Positions 45,396-57,369 of a stretch of 64,000 nt of DNA are shown piece by piece. Under the pieces are notes generated by a model. The model was not told the origin of the DNA and searched no databases. It was given only the letters and a program-made list of their open reading frames with translations. Numbering within the stretch: position 1 is the first letter of the stretch; every line of letters starts with the position of its first letter. The stretch spans positions 3,817,501 through 3,881,500 of the forward strand of contig CM042022.1 in assembly GCA_023525975.1 (NCBI GenBank), in the 5' to 3' direction. Position numbers and translations under genes: made by a program. Source of the DNA: Smallanthus sonchifolius. Lineage: Eukaryota; Streptophyta; Magnoliopsida; Asterales; Asteraceae.

Positions 45396-45901
45396 CAATG
45401 TTTTTAAAAACCGTGACCTCCACCGGTCCGGTTACATGCTCTGAGACCGTTTGCTGGTTGAATCGGGCGGTTCAAGCGATTCAGCGGTCGCACCGCGAAC
45501 CGGTAGTCGAACCGGGTAGTTTAATTTAAAAAAAAATTACTATTTTTTTTATCTTTTTTATCTTATAGTCCTCCTACTTACTTCTATTTACAATTTTAAC
45601 TCAATTTGACTATTTCCTTTTAACTTATACGCTGTCACAGGTCCTCTAAAACTCTAATCAAAATTAGAATTGAAGATTCAAAAGAATTAAAATTCCTATA
45701 GACCTACAACCCTCGTCCTTAACTCAAAATTGTTTAAATGGTTGTATATGTAGTATTTGGAATTTTTATATTTTTCTATATATTTTTATGAATATTTATA
45801 TTATTTATTGCGTCACCCGGTTCTTGAATCCGGTCCGACCGGTCCGACAGTGAACCTCTAAGACGTCCGGTTCGTTGTCCGGTCCGGTTATGAAAACATT
45901 G
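45396..45901. mobile_element. hAT-type MITE, ACCGG-rich family, copy 3
   Basis: The ends CAATGTTTTTAAAAACCG and CCGGTTATGAAAACATTG are inverted. The 8-bp duplication ATTTTTAC at 45388-45395 and 45902-45909 is perfect. This copy is longer than copies 1 and 2 but has the same ACCGGTCCGG-type subterminal repeats. Confidence 0.85.
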
Positions 45902-46101
45902 ATTTTTACTCCTAACCAGTCTTTACTTTATTATTTTTTTATTTTTAATACAAATAATATTATTATATTTTAACAATTATGAAATAAAAAACAAAAATTA
46001 ATTTTACCTTAAATAAGCGATTTTCATTAACAACTAAAAACATTACATAATAATTAAAAAAAATCATAGCAACTACTAAAAATAAGATAAAATAAACTAG
46101 A

Positions 46102-47100
46102 AACCAAGCTGTTTAAGAATCTCCGGCTTCAACTTTTTGGCCACTTCACGTTCCGCCCCTTTAAGGTGCTTGATGTTTACGGACAAGATTTTTATATCTT
46201 TCTGATCGCTTGCATTAGCTTTCAGCCGGATTTTCTCTTTTTTAATATCTTTATATGTGACATTAAAATTTTATAACTTAGCCATAATGTTATCTAATAT
46301 TTCATCGGTTGAAGAAGACGATGCAACACGTTTTGCCTTGTTCCTCCTGATCCGGCGTCTTGCTTCGACCTGTGCTTCATCGGAATCATCCGCATTGAGG
46401 TCCATGAAAGAACGTCCATCCGAACCAAGACTAGTAGTGTTCTCGGGTGTCTCCGGTGACTTCCGTTCCGAACCGCTCGATTGTTGAACAATTTCGGGCA
46501 GCACCGCCCATTTAGAGCAATGTCGAAGGACATTCCAAGCCGAGACAAGAGTAAAGGCCGTGCGAACGGTATGTTTCAAGCAAGAATTCAAAATATCGGT
46601 ATCGCTCATACCACTTTTGCAATTATTGTATTGATTGTTATAAATACTACAAAACTATGAGACCTTTTTCATGTCACGAAACTTTGAAGTGATTTGGATA
46701 ATGGAGCGATACGGATCACTACCCACAATATTGTGAAACTCTTTTGTGACCCGGTTCCACAAATTTGTTTGAGTTTGCACATTACCAATGATCGGATCCT
46801 CTAAAACGTCCACCCAAGTGCGAGCCAACGCCGACTTCTCATCGGGAGACCACTTTTGAGGGTTGGACGAACCGACTTTCTTGAAGCGTTTATTTTTTAT
46901 GATGGTTCGGGTTGGTTTTCGGGTATATGATCGTGTAAGGTCTAGGGTATGGAATCGGTTTGGGTCTCAGGTTGGCTTGGCATAATAGGTTGGTAGAATT
47001 GTTGGTTCCACCCGCCAAACGACAATTGCGATGCTGCAAAAATGGAGTTCGGGTTGTAGGAGACGGGTGGTGGAGATGGCATGTAGAACGGGTTGCGATT
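46102..47100 (-). pseudogene. Harbinger-associated SANT/Myb-like protein, broken copy
   Basis: Minus-strand pieces follow the layout of the intact gene at 59499-60598. A Pro/Asn-rich leader lies near 47000, WSPDEKSALARTWVDV near 46850, WNRVTKEFHNIVGSDPYRSI near 46750, and ISAWNVLRHCSKW-like sequence near 46540. GSDGRSFMDLNADDSDEAQ lies near 46410, and a C-terminal helix ends KLKPEILKQLGF near 46105. A frameshift or stop near 46660 and a stop after DNIMAKL near 46272 break the frame. It is a decayed relative of the plant family often labelled GST T3-like. Confidence 0.65.
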
Positions 47101-47139
47101 TGTATGGTTAAAGTAACCCATGAATGCTTACAAAAATAT

Positions 47140-47896
47140 AGATTTGAAGGTTTTTGTTCATTTTTGGAAGATTTCATATCTTTTTGTCAAAAGTATGAGA
47201 TTGAAATGGTTAACATGGAAGAGGAGTACATTGACCCGAAATATTGAAAAAGAAAGACTAACATCACCAATCGTCATTATTATGAGGTTAGTAATTTCAA
47301 TGGTGCTAGATATGCAAATTTCAAGAACTTGGCAATCGTTTTAACGAGGTAACCACGAAATTGTTTACGTGTACGTCTACTTTAAGCCCGCCGAATAATT
47401 TTTGTAACTTTAGTATTACCAAAGATACTAAGGTTATGTCTACTTTTAGCCCGCATAATAATTTTTGTAACTTTAGTATTACCAAAGATACTAAAGTTGG
47501 CAGATATGTATCCATATGATTTTGATCATGAGCTTAAAGACAAACTTATGCATGAGATCGACACCTGCATTGCCTATGTGAAAGGAGATACAAGGTTTGC
47601 CAACATGGTATATCTAATCTTGCAAAAAAATGGTGGAAACAAGGTTACACACTGATTATCCGTTGGTCTATCGTTTATTGAAGTTATCACTGATTTTACC
47701 GGTTGCAACGAAAATTGTTGAGAGATGTTTTTTTTCAATGAAGCATTTGAAGACGGACTTGCTTAACCGGATGGGTGATTAATATATGAACGATTCTTGC
47801 ATTTGTTACATTGGAAAAGAGTTCTTTAAGAATGTTTCGGTCAAAGATGTAATAGATCATTTTCAAAAGATGAAAACTCACAAAGAACAACTATAG
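47140..47896 (+). pseudogene. hAT transposase C-terminal relic (DUF4371/ZMYM1-like)
   Basis: Pieces in order are ISFCQKYEIEMVNMEEEYIDP near 47185, NRFNEVTTKLF near 47335, MYPYDFDHELKD near 47505, DYPLVYRLLKLSLILPVAT near 47660, VERCFFSMKHLKTDLLNRMGD near 47720 and CYIGKEFF near 47805. The LILPVAT..VER.FS block is the hAT dimerisation region. A 63-bp internal tandem duplication (47375-47499) and several frameshifts disrupt it. It overlaps head to head with the SANT-like pseudogene. Confidence 0.7.
47375..47499. repeat. 63-bp tandem duplication inside the hAT relic
   Basis: Two units starting GTCTACTTT(A/T)AGCCCGC begin at 47375 and 47438. They share the stretch TTTTTGTAACTTTAGTATTA. They differ at a few bases and by a short deletion. 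Confidence 0.8.
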
Positions 47897-47936
47897 GATC
47901 TAATGTTTTTATTTATTTATTTCTAATAACATTGTA

Positions 47937-48083
47937 TTTTTGCCATTGGTTTTCTAATGACGATGTATTTTCATTATCGTATCGTATCTTATTATGTGAC
48001 CGACCCAAAATTTTTGCCATTGGTTTTCTAATGACGATGTATTTTCATTATCGTATCGTATCTTATTATGTGACCGACCCAAC
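47937..48083. repeat. 74-bp tandem duplication
   Basis: Two virtually identical units, each starting TTTTTGCCATTGGTTTTC and ending GTGACCGACCCA, begin at 47937 and 48011. They lie just after the hAT relic. Confidence 0.85.
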
Positions 48084-48629
48084 CCGATCACCCGAACCGA
48101 GCCGGCTCAAAAAAATCTTAGTCGGAAACTTAGAAATTTGAGCATCGAAAAAAAAAACGACCCCACTGGAAAAAAATTACTGACTACGACACTGAAGATT
48201 AGTAAGTTGTTATGCCAATTATCCTATTTCAAAGATTAGGATGTGGAATTGTGGATAATGTTATTGCAAATACAAATCTCTTAAGGGTATAAGGTACACC
48301 TAGACACCTCTAAGACAAAGGTCAACAAATCAAAGTTACGATTAAGATATCACAAAAGGCAAGTTGTTGAGCCCATATATGAATGTCGTCTAATGATCAC
48401 TAGAAAAGCTTTTCTCTTCGTTGATGCCCTTCAAAACAGGGTCGACTGCACTATGTAAAAACAAAAGGGCTTTTTAACCTCTTTTTATACCCGTCAAGCA
48501 ATACGTACAAATTTATTTTATATATATATATATAAACTTTCATTATTTTTTTAATTTTACTAGTTATGCGATCTACCCAAATTGGTAATATGCTTATAAT
48601 CTTATGCAATATTAATCAATATTAGTAGT

Positions 48630-48734
48630 TGTCTTTATTAGAGGGTTTAGAGTGTAACTATTTTCTTTATATAGTCTCTTTGTAATCTCCTATTAGAATC
48701 ACAACATACAATCAATACAATATCAAGTTCTTCT
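48630..48734 (+). repeat. Left LTR of the Copia element
   Basis: The left 105-bp core differs from the right LTR at about four positions (AGAGTG/AGGGTT region, TTT/TCT, AGA/ATA). The TGTC start and TTCTTCT end are kept, and the primer-binding site follows directly. Confidence 0.85.
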
Positions 48735-48877
48735 TGGTATCAGAGCTAGCCTCTTCACTTTCCGGTCACCCGTTCATTTTCCGGTGACCTCCTCAATTCT
48801 TGACATCCCTTCATTTTTAGGCTGGACATCTTCTCCTGTTTCGGTCATCTTTTTAGATCACAATACAATCCAACACA

Positions 48878-51800
48878 ATGGCACTACTTGCCGCCTTCTC
48901 CCAAACTGAGAAAACAACCCACAAATTCGGTTTCACCCTTTCATCAACCAATTACGGTTACTGGAAGGCAATGATCGCACCATTCCTAGTGACAAACAAT
49001 ATGCTTGGCTATATCGATGGCACCATACCCTGCCCTCCTGATACCATTCAACCTGCTTCCACTTCATCTGGGAAAGATGTCGATGTCGGGGCTGCTACAC
49101 CACCACGACCTAACCCTAATTTCTGTCTCTAATGATGCCCATGTCCAGATGCGGGTTTTATCTACTGTCTCTGAAGGCTCCTTCCAACATGTTCAAGGTA
49201 GCACTTCTCATCATCTTTAGCTGTCTCTTGAAAGGGCTTATGCCCCTCAAACAACTTCCAGGGAATACACCCTGAAAAATCAGTTGTTACAAATACAAAT
49301 GGCAGGAGATGAGACTTCTGCTGCCTACCTTGCTCTGGCGCAGGAGTACGCAAGTGCCCTCGCTAATATCAACGATCCATTTAAAGAAAAAGGGTCTCAT
49401 TATGCTTGTGCTTTCAGGTCTTCTGGAAGAGTACAATGGGTTAAAATCCACCCTTCTTGTCCGGCAATTTCCAACAGCCTACTCAGAACTTCATGGGCTT
49501 TTGTCGGATCATGATTGCATGAATAGAAAATCGATCACCCAGGTTCCCCAGGTTCAGGCCTTTACAGCCATCTCCAACAGCCGCACCACCGGTACCTCTT
49601 CCACAAAACCAGAAACCATCCAAGCCCTCCAACAACTTGTTTCCCAACTTGGTCTCCAGCTTCAACCGGCCAATTCACAAGATCCTCAAGCCTTCTACAC
49701 CAACCGATCTCAACAGAATTATGGACGTGGTCAACACCATCGGTGCAGACGCGCCACCTACAACAACAACCGCAACCAAGGAGGAGGTAATCGAAACTAA
49801 TTTAATTGGGCTTCTAATCAAAACGTTGTTTATGGCACATGTAACAGGTGCGGTATTGGCCATATTCCATCTCTATGTCCAAATCGGGATCCTTCTACCA
49901 TTCGGATGAGACATCCACCATCTGCAAAAATTTTCAACTACCGCTCCCAAACAGCACACTCGTGGATACCGGACACTGGTTCTAGCCATCATGTTGCACT
50001 TGATCTCTCAAGTTTTGACAATTCTGAAGCCTATTCTGGTGAAGACAACCTTCATGTTGGCATTGGTACGGGGTTACCCATTATTCACATTGGTTTCTCC
50101 CAATTCTATTCACCAAATAAAACCTTTTCTTTGACAAATATTCTTCATGTTCCAGAAATAAAACAAAATTTACTTTCGGTTCAAAAATTTTGCCATGATA
50201 ACAACGTATTTTTTTTAATTTCATTCTACTTTCTTTGTTGTGAAGGACAAGTCCACCCGTCATACCCTCCTCACGGGTCCAAGTAATGGCGGCCTCTACT
50301 CGTTTTTCCCTCCTCGACTTCAACAAATTCCAAAAATAGCATTCTCCACCGCTCGTGTTTTCTCCACCACATGGCATCAAAGGCTCGGTCATCCGCATCC
50401 ATAACTTTTGAATTCTATGTTATCTAAGTATGGTTTACCGTTATTAAATAAACGTGCTCCTCACTTATGCAAATCTTCAAAACTACACTTGCCACCATCA
50501 ATTTATAAAAGTTCAAATATATTAGATCTTGTTTTTTGTGATGTTTGGGGTCCTGCCCCCGTTTATCTCGTTTGATGGTCACAATTATTTTTTATTATGT
50601 GTTGATCACTTCTTCAAATTTATCTGGATCTTCCCTCTAAAACTAAACTCTGATGTCTTTAAACCCTTCAAAAGGTTTATTCTCATAGTCGAACAACAGT
50701 TCATCACTAAACCCAAATCTGTCCAAACCAATTGGGGGGGGGGGGGGCGATTTCAAAATCTCTCAAAGTTTTTCTCCACCCTCGGAATTACCCACTGTCT
50801 CTCTTATCCACATACAAGTGAACAAAATGGGTTTGTTGAAAGATGACACTGACACGTCGTCGAGACCGGCCTTACCTTAGTAGCACACTCACATGTTCCA
50901 AACCGGTTTTGGCACTTTGCCTTTGATACAACAGTATACCTTATAAATCGAATGCCCACTCGTTCCAACTCGAACACTTCCCCATTTGAACAAGTGTTTA
51001 AACAGCCTCCTACTTTCTCATTTCTACGAGTCTTTGGATGCCAGTGTTATCGTCATTTTTTTCCCTATAACAAACATAAAATTTCGATCCCTGCCTTGTG
51101 TCTTTCTCGGCTATAGTACCTCCCATCATGGGTACCGCTGCTAGACCTCGATACCCGACGTCTATATATTGCCCGTCATGTTCGTTTTCATGAACAAACT
51201 TTCCCCTTCCAGAAATCCACTGTTGAGCCCACTAAAACACCCAGCCCAAACTCCTACATCTCATCTTACCCTACTCCTCTATCTTCTAATCTATCCACCC
51301 CTCCGTCGCACATAACACCGACTCCCATACACACTGCCCAAATACGTAATCCACCACCAACACCCCACCTCCTATTTTCCAAGCCTACCAACGTCGCCAA
51401 TCTACCCGAACACTAGTTCCTGTTCACACTGCCCAAATACCCAATCCACCACCACCACCCCACCTCCCGTTTTTCAAACTTACCAACGCCGCAATTCTAC
51501 ACCTCCCACTAACAATCCGCCTCTAACAGATTCCACCCCAGCCGCTACTCAACCCCAAACCCGTTCCCGACCTTCCAATGTCTGACATAACCCAAAACAA
51601 ACCACACCATTTACTCCTTCATCCTATCACACCTCTTCTTCCATAACCGAACCACCCACCTTTGCCATTGCTAACAAGGATCCTCATTGGTGCAATGCTA
51701 TGGCTGAAGAAATTTCTACCCTTGTGAGAAACAGGACATGGTCCTTGGTACCATGTGTTCCCAATTCTAATGCTGTTAATTGCAAATGGGTATACAAAGT

Positions 51801-53165
51801 ACAGATAGACCAAACAGGAGCCATCGAATGCTACAAAGTGTGACTTGTTGCTAAGGGCTACAATCAGCAACCGGGTATCGACTACCAAGAAACTTTCAGC
51901 CCGGTAGTTAAATCCACTACCATACAGGTTTTTCTCTCTCTCTACCAGTCTCCCGCCGATGGCCTCTCCGGTAGCTCGATGTCCAAAACGCTTTTCTTCA
52001 TGGTGATCTGAATGAAACAGTATACTTGCAACAACCGCCTTGCTTTATTGATCCACAAAAAACGAATCATGTTTGTCTTCTACACAAAGCCTTATACGGT
52101 CTTAAGCATGCCCCGCGCGCATGGTTTCAACGTCTATCCACGGCTCTTCATGCTCTTGGGTTTATTGGATCAAAAACTGATCCATCTCTCTTTGTGTATT
52201 CCTCTCAGGGCACCCTTTTATATATGTTAGTGTATGTCGATGACATTATTTTGACAGGTGATGATTCGAAAGCTATTGATCATGTTATACAAAGCCTTAA
52301 GAACTCGTTTGCGGTCAAGGACATGGGCCCCTTGTCCTACTTTTTGGGAATTGAAATTAGTTCCAAAGGTAATGATGTTCTACTCTCTCAACGGAACTAC
52401 ATCACTGAACTCCTTGCACGAGCTAAGCTCTCAAAGGCAAAACCGGTATCTTCTCCAATGCCCACTTCCTCCAATCTTGCTAAAGGAGACATCAATCTCT
52501 TTGCTGACTCTGTCAAGTATCGCCAAATGGTTGGTGCCCTTCAATATGTTACTTTATCAAGACCTGATATTACCTTTGTTATCAACAAAGTCCGCCAGTT
52601 CATGCAGTTCTCCACTGAAAATCATTGGTCTGCCGTTAAAAGGATCCTCCGGTACCTACAGGGAACCTCCCATTACGGACTACTCCTCCGACATGACTCT
52701 GGCACCTTTTTACACGCTTACACCGATGTTGATTATCACTCCTTAAGTGCATTTTCGAATGATGATTGGGCTGGATGCCGGGACGACCGTTGATCCACCA
52801 AAGGGTATGCCATATATCTGGGTTCCAACCTAGCTTCCCACTCTGCTCGAAAACAAAGAAATGTCTCTCGGTCGTCCACTGAGTCCGAATATAAGGCCCT
52901 CGCTGACACAATCACTGAACTTACTTTGCTTCAAACACTGTTGAGAGAACTTCGAATCCCTACTAAAACCATTCCCACATTATGGTGTGACAATCTAGGT
53001 GCCACATATCTATCAGCGAATCCGATTTTTCATGCCCGCACCAAGCATGTAGAAGTTGACGTCCACTTCGTTAGAGAAAAAGTCGCTCGCAAAGAACTCT
53101 CGGTACAGTTCATCTCAACCAACGATGAGATTGCTGACGTGTTCACGAAACCACTACCTTCATAG
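48878..53165 (+). pseudogene. Copia gag-pol polyprotein, disrupted
   Basis: The gag start reads MALLAAFSQTEKTTHKFG at 48878, with WKAMIAPFLVTNNMLGYIDG. A gag middle part follows at 49280-49790, and a zinc-knuckle-like CNRCGIGHIPSLCPN near 49850. A protease DTGSSHHVALD lies near 49975, and RLGHPHP-like integrase start near 50385. Reverse transcriptase shows WVYKVQ near 51790, ETFSPVVKS near 51900 and YVDDIILTGDD near 52235. RNase H shows STESEYKALAD near 52880 and ends ADVFTKPLP near 53150. At least five stops or frameshifts (for example near 49130, 51842, 52010 and 52793) and a poly-G run at 50733 break it, so it cannot encode a working polyprotein. Confidence 0.85.
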
Positions 53166-53221
53166 CGGTTCCTCTTCTTACGGTCCAAGCTACAGGTCGA
53201 TTCCCAGCCTCAGCTTGAGGG

Positions 53222-53326
53222 TGTCTTTATTAGAGGGTTTAGGGTTTAACTATTTTCTCTATATAGTCTCTTTGTAATCTCCTATTATAATCACAACATA
53301 CAATCAATACAATATCAAGTTCTTCT
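53222..53326 (+). repeat. Right LTR of the Copia element
   Basis: The right 105-bp LTR directly follows the purine tract CAGCTTGAGGG. It lacks the 20 bases found before the left LTR core. It is followed by the TGCAA duplication and copy B flank sequence. Confidence 0.85.
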
Positions 53327-53498
53327 TGCAAAACGATCTTGTTTGGACATGAGATAATGAAGCTCTAAACAATAGCTTTTAATGTACAAAAACTCAATCA
53401 TCATATGATCATAGGCTGCTATTACATTTTCATCACACAAAAAAGAAATAAAAGAAAATCAAACCAAAAAACCACACAACTTGTTTGGTACCAAAACC

Positions 53499-55931
53499 TT
53501 ACATTTCATACAAGTACTTCTCAAAAAGTGGTTGTTCTTTTGCATCTAAACACACTGCCAAAGACATACTTCTATCGTTGTTGGGGCTAGGTAGAACATA
53601 TATGGTTCCCTCGTACAAAATGATTGCGGGTCCCATAAAAATGGGCCGACCCCACCCAAAATCCGCATCATGTACAGGAAGTCTAGTCCAAGCATTTATG
53701 TTCAGGTTCGGGCTAGCAAAGTAACTAGGCCCACGAATAAGAGCCGATAGGTCAGGTTGCGACTCGAGGAAATCAATAGCCGATCTCAAGTAATCATTGT
53801 CCATTTTGGTCAATGTGGTGTGAATCAGTTTTGCAGCATTTGACAATGATCCTGATGTGAGATCACCTGATTTTGCTTCCGGGGTGGCTGTAAAGACCAC
53901 ATTCCCGAGGTAGCCTAGTGGGAGACGAGGACTCAATCTTGATCGTCCATCTGTGGCTACATATAGTTTGGTCAATTGGTCATCCGGGAGCCCTCGAGCC
54001 TTGCACGCGCATCGCCATAAATGAGCCGCTAGGATCTCGTATGTGCTATGATTTGGGCCGCCGTCACTCTTGGCTTTAGCTTTAAGGGTGTTGAGTTTGT
54101 CTAGTGTGAGTTTTAGCATGGTGGTGGAGGATTTAGAAAGAGACCCTGATTTTTGGGTGATGGTGTTCATGGAAGGAGGTGGGTGGTATTCAACATGGTC
54201 ATGGGTTGGGGTGGGTGGTTCACGGGCACATAGTATGGTTCGGTCAATGAATGGTGGGATGGCTACAGACAGCCCACGAGCCATATCAGACCATGTGTTT
54301 ATGAAATGAAGGGAGGATAAACCATCTGATAATGTATGGAACACACCACAACCAAGGCCGACTCCTCCGCATTTGAAATGAGTTACCTTGAGAACAAAAC
54401 AATACAAAATCAATCAATTTGAGTGAATTCTAGTAGTTTTAGATCAATATGATATATAAAAGCAGAAAACAAAAGTCAATATCAGCAAAAAGAATTAAAA
54501 ATTGGTAGCCTTGGTTCTTTACTTCTGTATAAAAGTCACTATACCTAATCTTCATCTAACTGATGAGATGGCCAGTTGGCCACTTTCATTAACTTTAAAC
54601 TAAATATTGCTATATCTTAAACAACTCCCCACCCCATTGACCCTGTTTATCATTAGAAGTCCCAAAACACCCTTACAAAATCTTGCCAAGTAAAAATTTC
54701 TCATCTTTGTCTCACATAAAGTTATTTTGTAACTTTTATTAAATATAATACGACACGCTATGTTATACAGTGTAAATCTTACAATAGAGGTGGGACAATA
54801 GACCCGGGCGATGAGATTTGTGCTTCTAAGAATGGGATTATCGGACCAATACTAGGGATTATGCATTAAATGTAGTAAAGCAAAATCATTTTTAGAAAAT
54901 AAGAGAAAACAAGAAGTTCCAATTGAGATTAGGTGAAAGATTAAGGATTGTTTGAAAACTTTAGCAGCATGCAGACAATGATAAAAAGTTTCTGGACCAC
55001 ATAATATAATAGAAATTTTAATATTCTTAGCAGCCTCATATATTAACTTTGACTAATATAATACAAGTTCTTGATATAACGTTCTTGGGAAATAACAATT
55101 ATTATTTGATTGCAAATGTATCAAAATCAAAATCAAACATGATGAAGATAGATTATATATGAGATTATACTATTACCAATTTTCCTAAAGAAACATACTA
55201 GAGATCTAACTTCTAAGTTACTTTCAGACAATTTCAACCATGGATACTCTATGAATCTGGACACATGAATTAGGGCAAATTATTTTGACTCTTAAGATGC
55301 CATTAATGAGCCATTTATGGATTTAAAAATCAAGTTGTTCTTAAGGTTTCATTGTGTTGGATGCCATCATTTATGCCATCTTCTTCAATCCCTAAATTGT
55401 ATGTGATAGTGAATTAGATCTCATGAATTCAATGATAAATAGTTTAACCTAAGTTTCTGATTTCAGACGGTTGATTCTATCTATAATAATCTAATTAGGG
55501 CATATATATACCTGTGCGAAAAACAGCGGATAGGAGGAAATGTCGCCGGAGTAGTCAACAGTCGGAGTAATCCGGCGGAATTCCGGCGACGGTGTAAACT
55601 CTCCGAAATCATCCAAAGTGGAATCTGATTCCGCCTCAACGAACAATACTCCTTCTCCGTTACAATTAATCACGATCCTGCCACTCTCATCTCTGCCCAA
55701 TCGGCCTGCCATTGGATAGAACGAGACCAGCACATCGGCAAGAGCCTTCTTCATAACGTCCGGATCGAAGAAGTTAGAAGATCCGTTAGGTCTGTAGAAG
55801 TAAACAGTTAGAATATGGATTCTACCAACAACCAGATCCAAATTAGAGGTCCATAGCTGCTTAGGGGAATCGGCTATGGTCTGTGATGGAGGAATGATTG
55901 ATGATTTGTTTATAGTGATGTTCATCTTCAT
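53499..55931 (-). CDS. BAHD acyltransferase, HCT-like (copy B)
   Basis: Exons 55931-55512 and 54386-53499 on the minus strand encode 435 residues collinear with copy A. Exon 1 is identical to copy A. Exon 2 has about 22 base differences and eight amino-acid changes (relative to A: R193C, C212S, F233L, Q237K, V257E, V278L, P297L, Y346F). The catalytic His157-TLS-Asp161, Arg358 and DFGWG at 382-386 are kept. Leu297 and Cys193 sit in motifs that are normally LPPGY and LLRAR, so this copy may be weakened, whereas its Glu257 is the usual residue. The Copia element lies about 170 bp beyond its stop codon and could affect transcript ends. Function is as inferred for copy A. Confidence 0.9.
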
Positions 55932-56028
55932 CTTTTTACACACAGAAAAGTGTAAAGTGTGTGTGATTTGGAGGGAAGAAGAGGGAATTGGTTATGGAGC
56001 ACAGGGTTTTCTGGCATGGGTGTGGGGA

Positions 56029-56037
56029 TTTATATAG
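56029..56037 (-). promoter_or_regulatory. TATA box of HCT-like copy B
   Basis: The plus strand TTTATATAG, about 100 bp upstream of the start codon, corresponds to the TATA region of copy A. Beyond this point the two promoters diverge sharply, so expression could differ. Confidence 0.5.
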
Positions 56038-56279
56038 AATCGGAATAATATTTTATAAATTTAGTTTATTGTAAAATAAAATATTAATAATATTAATTAT
56101 AAAATGTGATGGCCGCTACATGCGACTCTCAATGATCTTTTCTCTAATATTTTATTGATTAATAGCTGGTGTTTTTAATATACTCTAGCTGCTCTTTTCT
56201 CCACTACGTTAAAGTTGAAACTAATTAGTTGGTTATACTACCGACGCTCCGCTCTGAGTGTGAGGCTGATTGTTAATAA

Positions 56280-56690
56280 AATTTAAATGAAAATGAAGGC
56301 GTAACGGTAAAAAATATTAATAAAAAAAGAGAAAAAACAAAAATAAAGTTTTACTGGTTCGGGTCATCGAAAATCATAAAAGCAAATACTGATACTAGTT
56401 CCGATAATACCAATACCGGCAATAATGTTGTTCGCTCATAATAGATTCGACTCGTCATGGTACCAAAATAGTAACGCACTTGCTATAGGCTACGATACGA
56501 AAAAAACTCGATTTTGAATACAACTCCGTTAATTTATATCGGAACGTTGACAAGAAAAAAACTAAAAACAGTCACGCAATCCGTTTTTTTTAATTAACAA
56601 ACGAAAGGTAGTAAATGAAAACGAAATTATTAAAAAATTAAACGTTTAAAAACGTATATTATATATAGTATAAATTGTGAAAATAAAAAT
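56280..56690. mobile_element. Helitron-like family fragment
   Basis: The stretch shares ordered words with 31900-32390: GGTTCGGGT, AATACCAATACCGGCAATA, ACTCCGTT, GGAACGTTGACAA and AAACGTATATTATATATA. A terminal hairpin and CTAG end were not found here, so it is a fragment. Confidence 0.5.
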
Positions 56691-57369
56691 ATTTTTTTTA
56701 TCAAGATATGTCACAAAGTGAATGGACCAGGTATGGTTCATTTTAATCTATAGCATAATGAGAGTACTTTCAATGATTTCTTAGGATATTAATAAAAAAT
56801 AAAGTTTGTAAACAAAGTTATTATTGTTATGTAGTATTTAAATATATAATAAATTAAATTATTATGATTTTAAATTTTTTTAATAGCTATCTAAATCTAT
56901 ACTGTAGTTAAGTGATCTAACCTACAACCAAAAGATTAAGATTCAATTTCTATATAGTGTAGCTTGAAATATTTTTATCCTAAAATATCTAAGAGTTACT
57001 GGTAGAAAAAAAAATATAAATCTATACTTATAAGAAATTTTCATATTCAAGATAATAGCATATAAAAAAAATTAAAAAAATAACATTTAATTCTCATCCC
57101 CAATGTTATGTTATTTCACGCTTTCATAATAGCACCGCTTCAACGTCGCTCTGTCCAAATGATCATGCGGCTTTAAGAAGAAATCCATATGTTTATCTTT
57201 TTGTTTTATTGTATCATGCACACCGCCTTCTGGTTGTGTATGATTTTACTTTCACGCCCATTTACGGCCAGATAGATCACGCCCGTTACACTCACCCTAA
57301 TAACTATTATATATGCGTGAATTTTAATATTTTAAAAGTAAAAAAAAATTAATCTTTTTTTATGTAATG

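Larger units (their letters stand above)
48610..53326 (+). mobile_element. Ty1/Copia retrotransposon (Ale-like), nearly complete but defective
   Basis: The 105-bp LTR core (TGTCTTTATTAGAGG to AAGTTCTTCT) occurs at 48630-48734 and 53222-53326, with about four differences. A primer-binding site TGGTATCAGAGC follows the left LTR, and a purine stretch GCTTGAGGG precedes the right one. The 5-bp repeat TGCAA flanks the element at 48605-48609 and 53327-53331. The left side has 20 extra bases (48610-48629) between the duplication and the LTR core. The order gag, protease, integrase, reverse transcriptase, RNase H is that of Copia. Short LTRs and the gag type suggest the Ale lineage. Confidence 0.88.
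48490..56050. repeat. Duplicated block, copy B (HCT-like gene, split by Copia)
   Basis: Homology to copy A runs at 48490-48609, is interrupted by the Copia element (48610-53326), and resumes from TGCAAAACGATCTTG at 53327 to about 56050. Downstream flank, exon 2, intron and exon 1 are all collinear with copy A. Confidence 0.85.
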
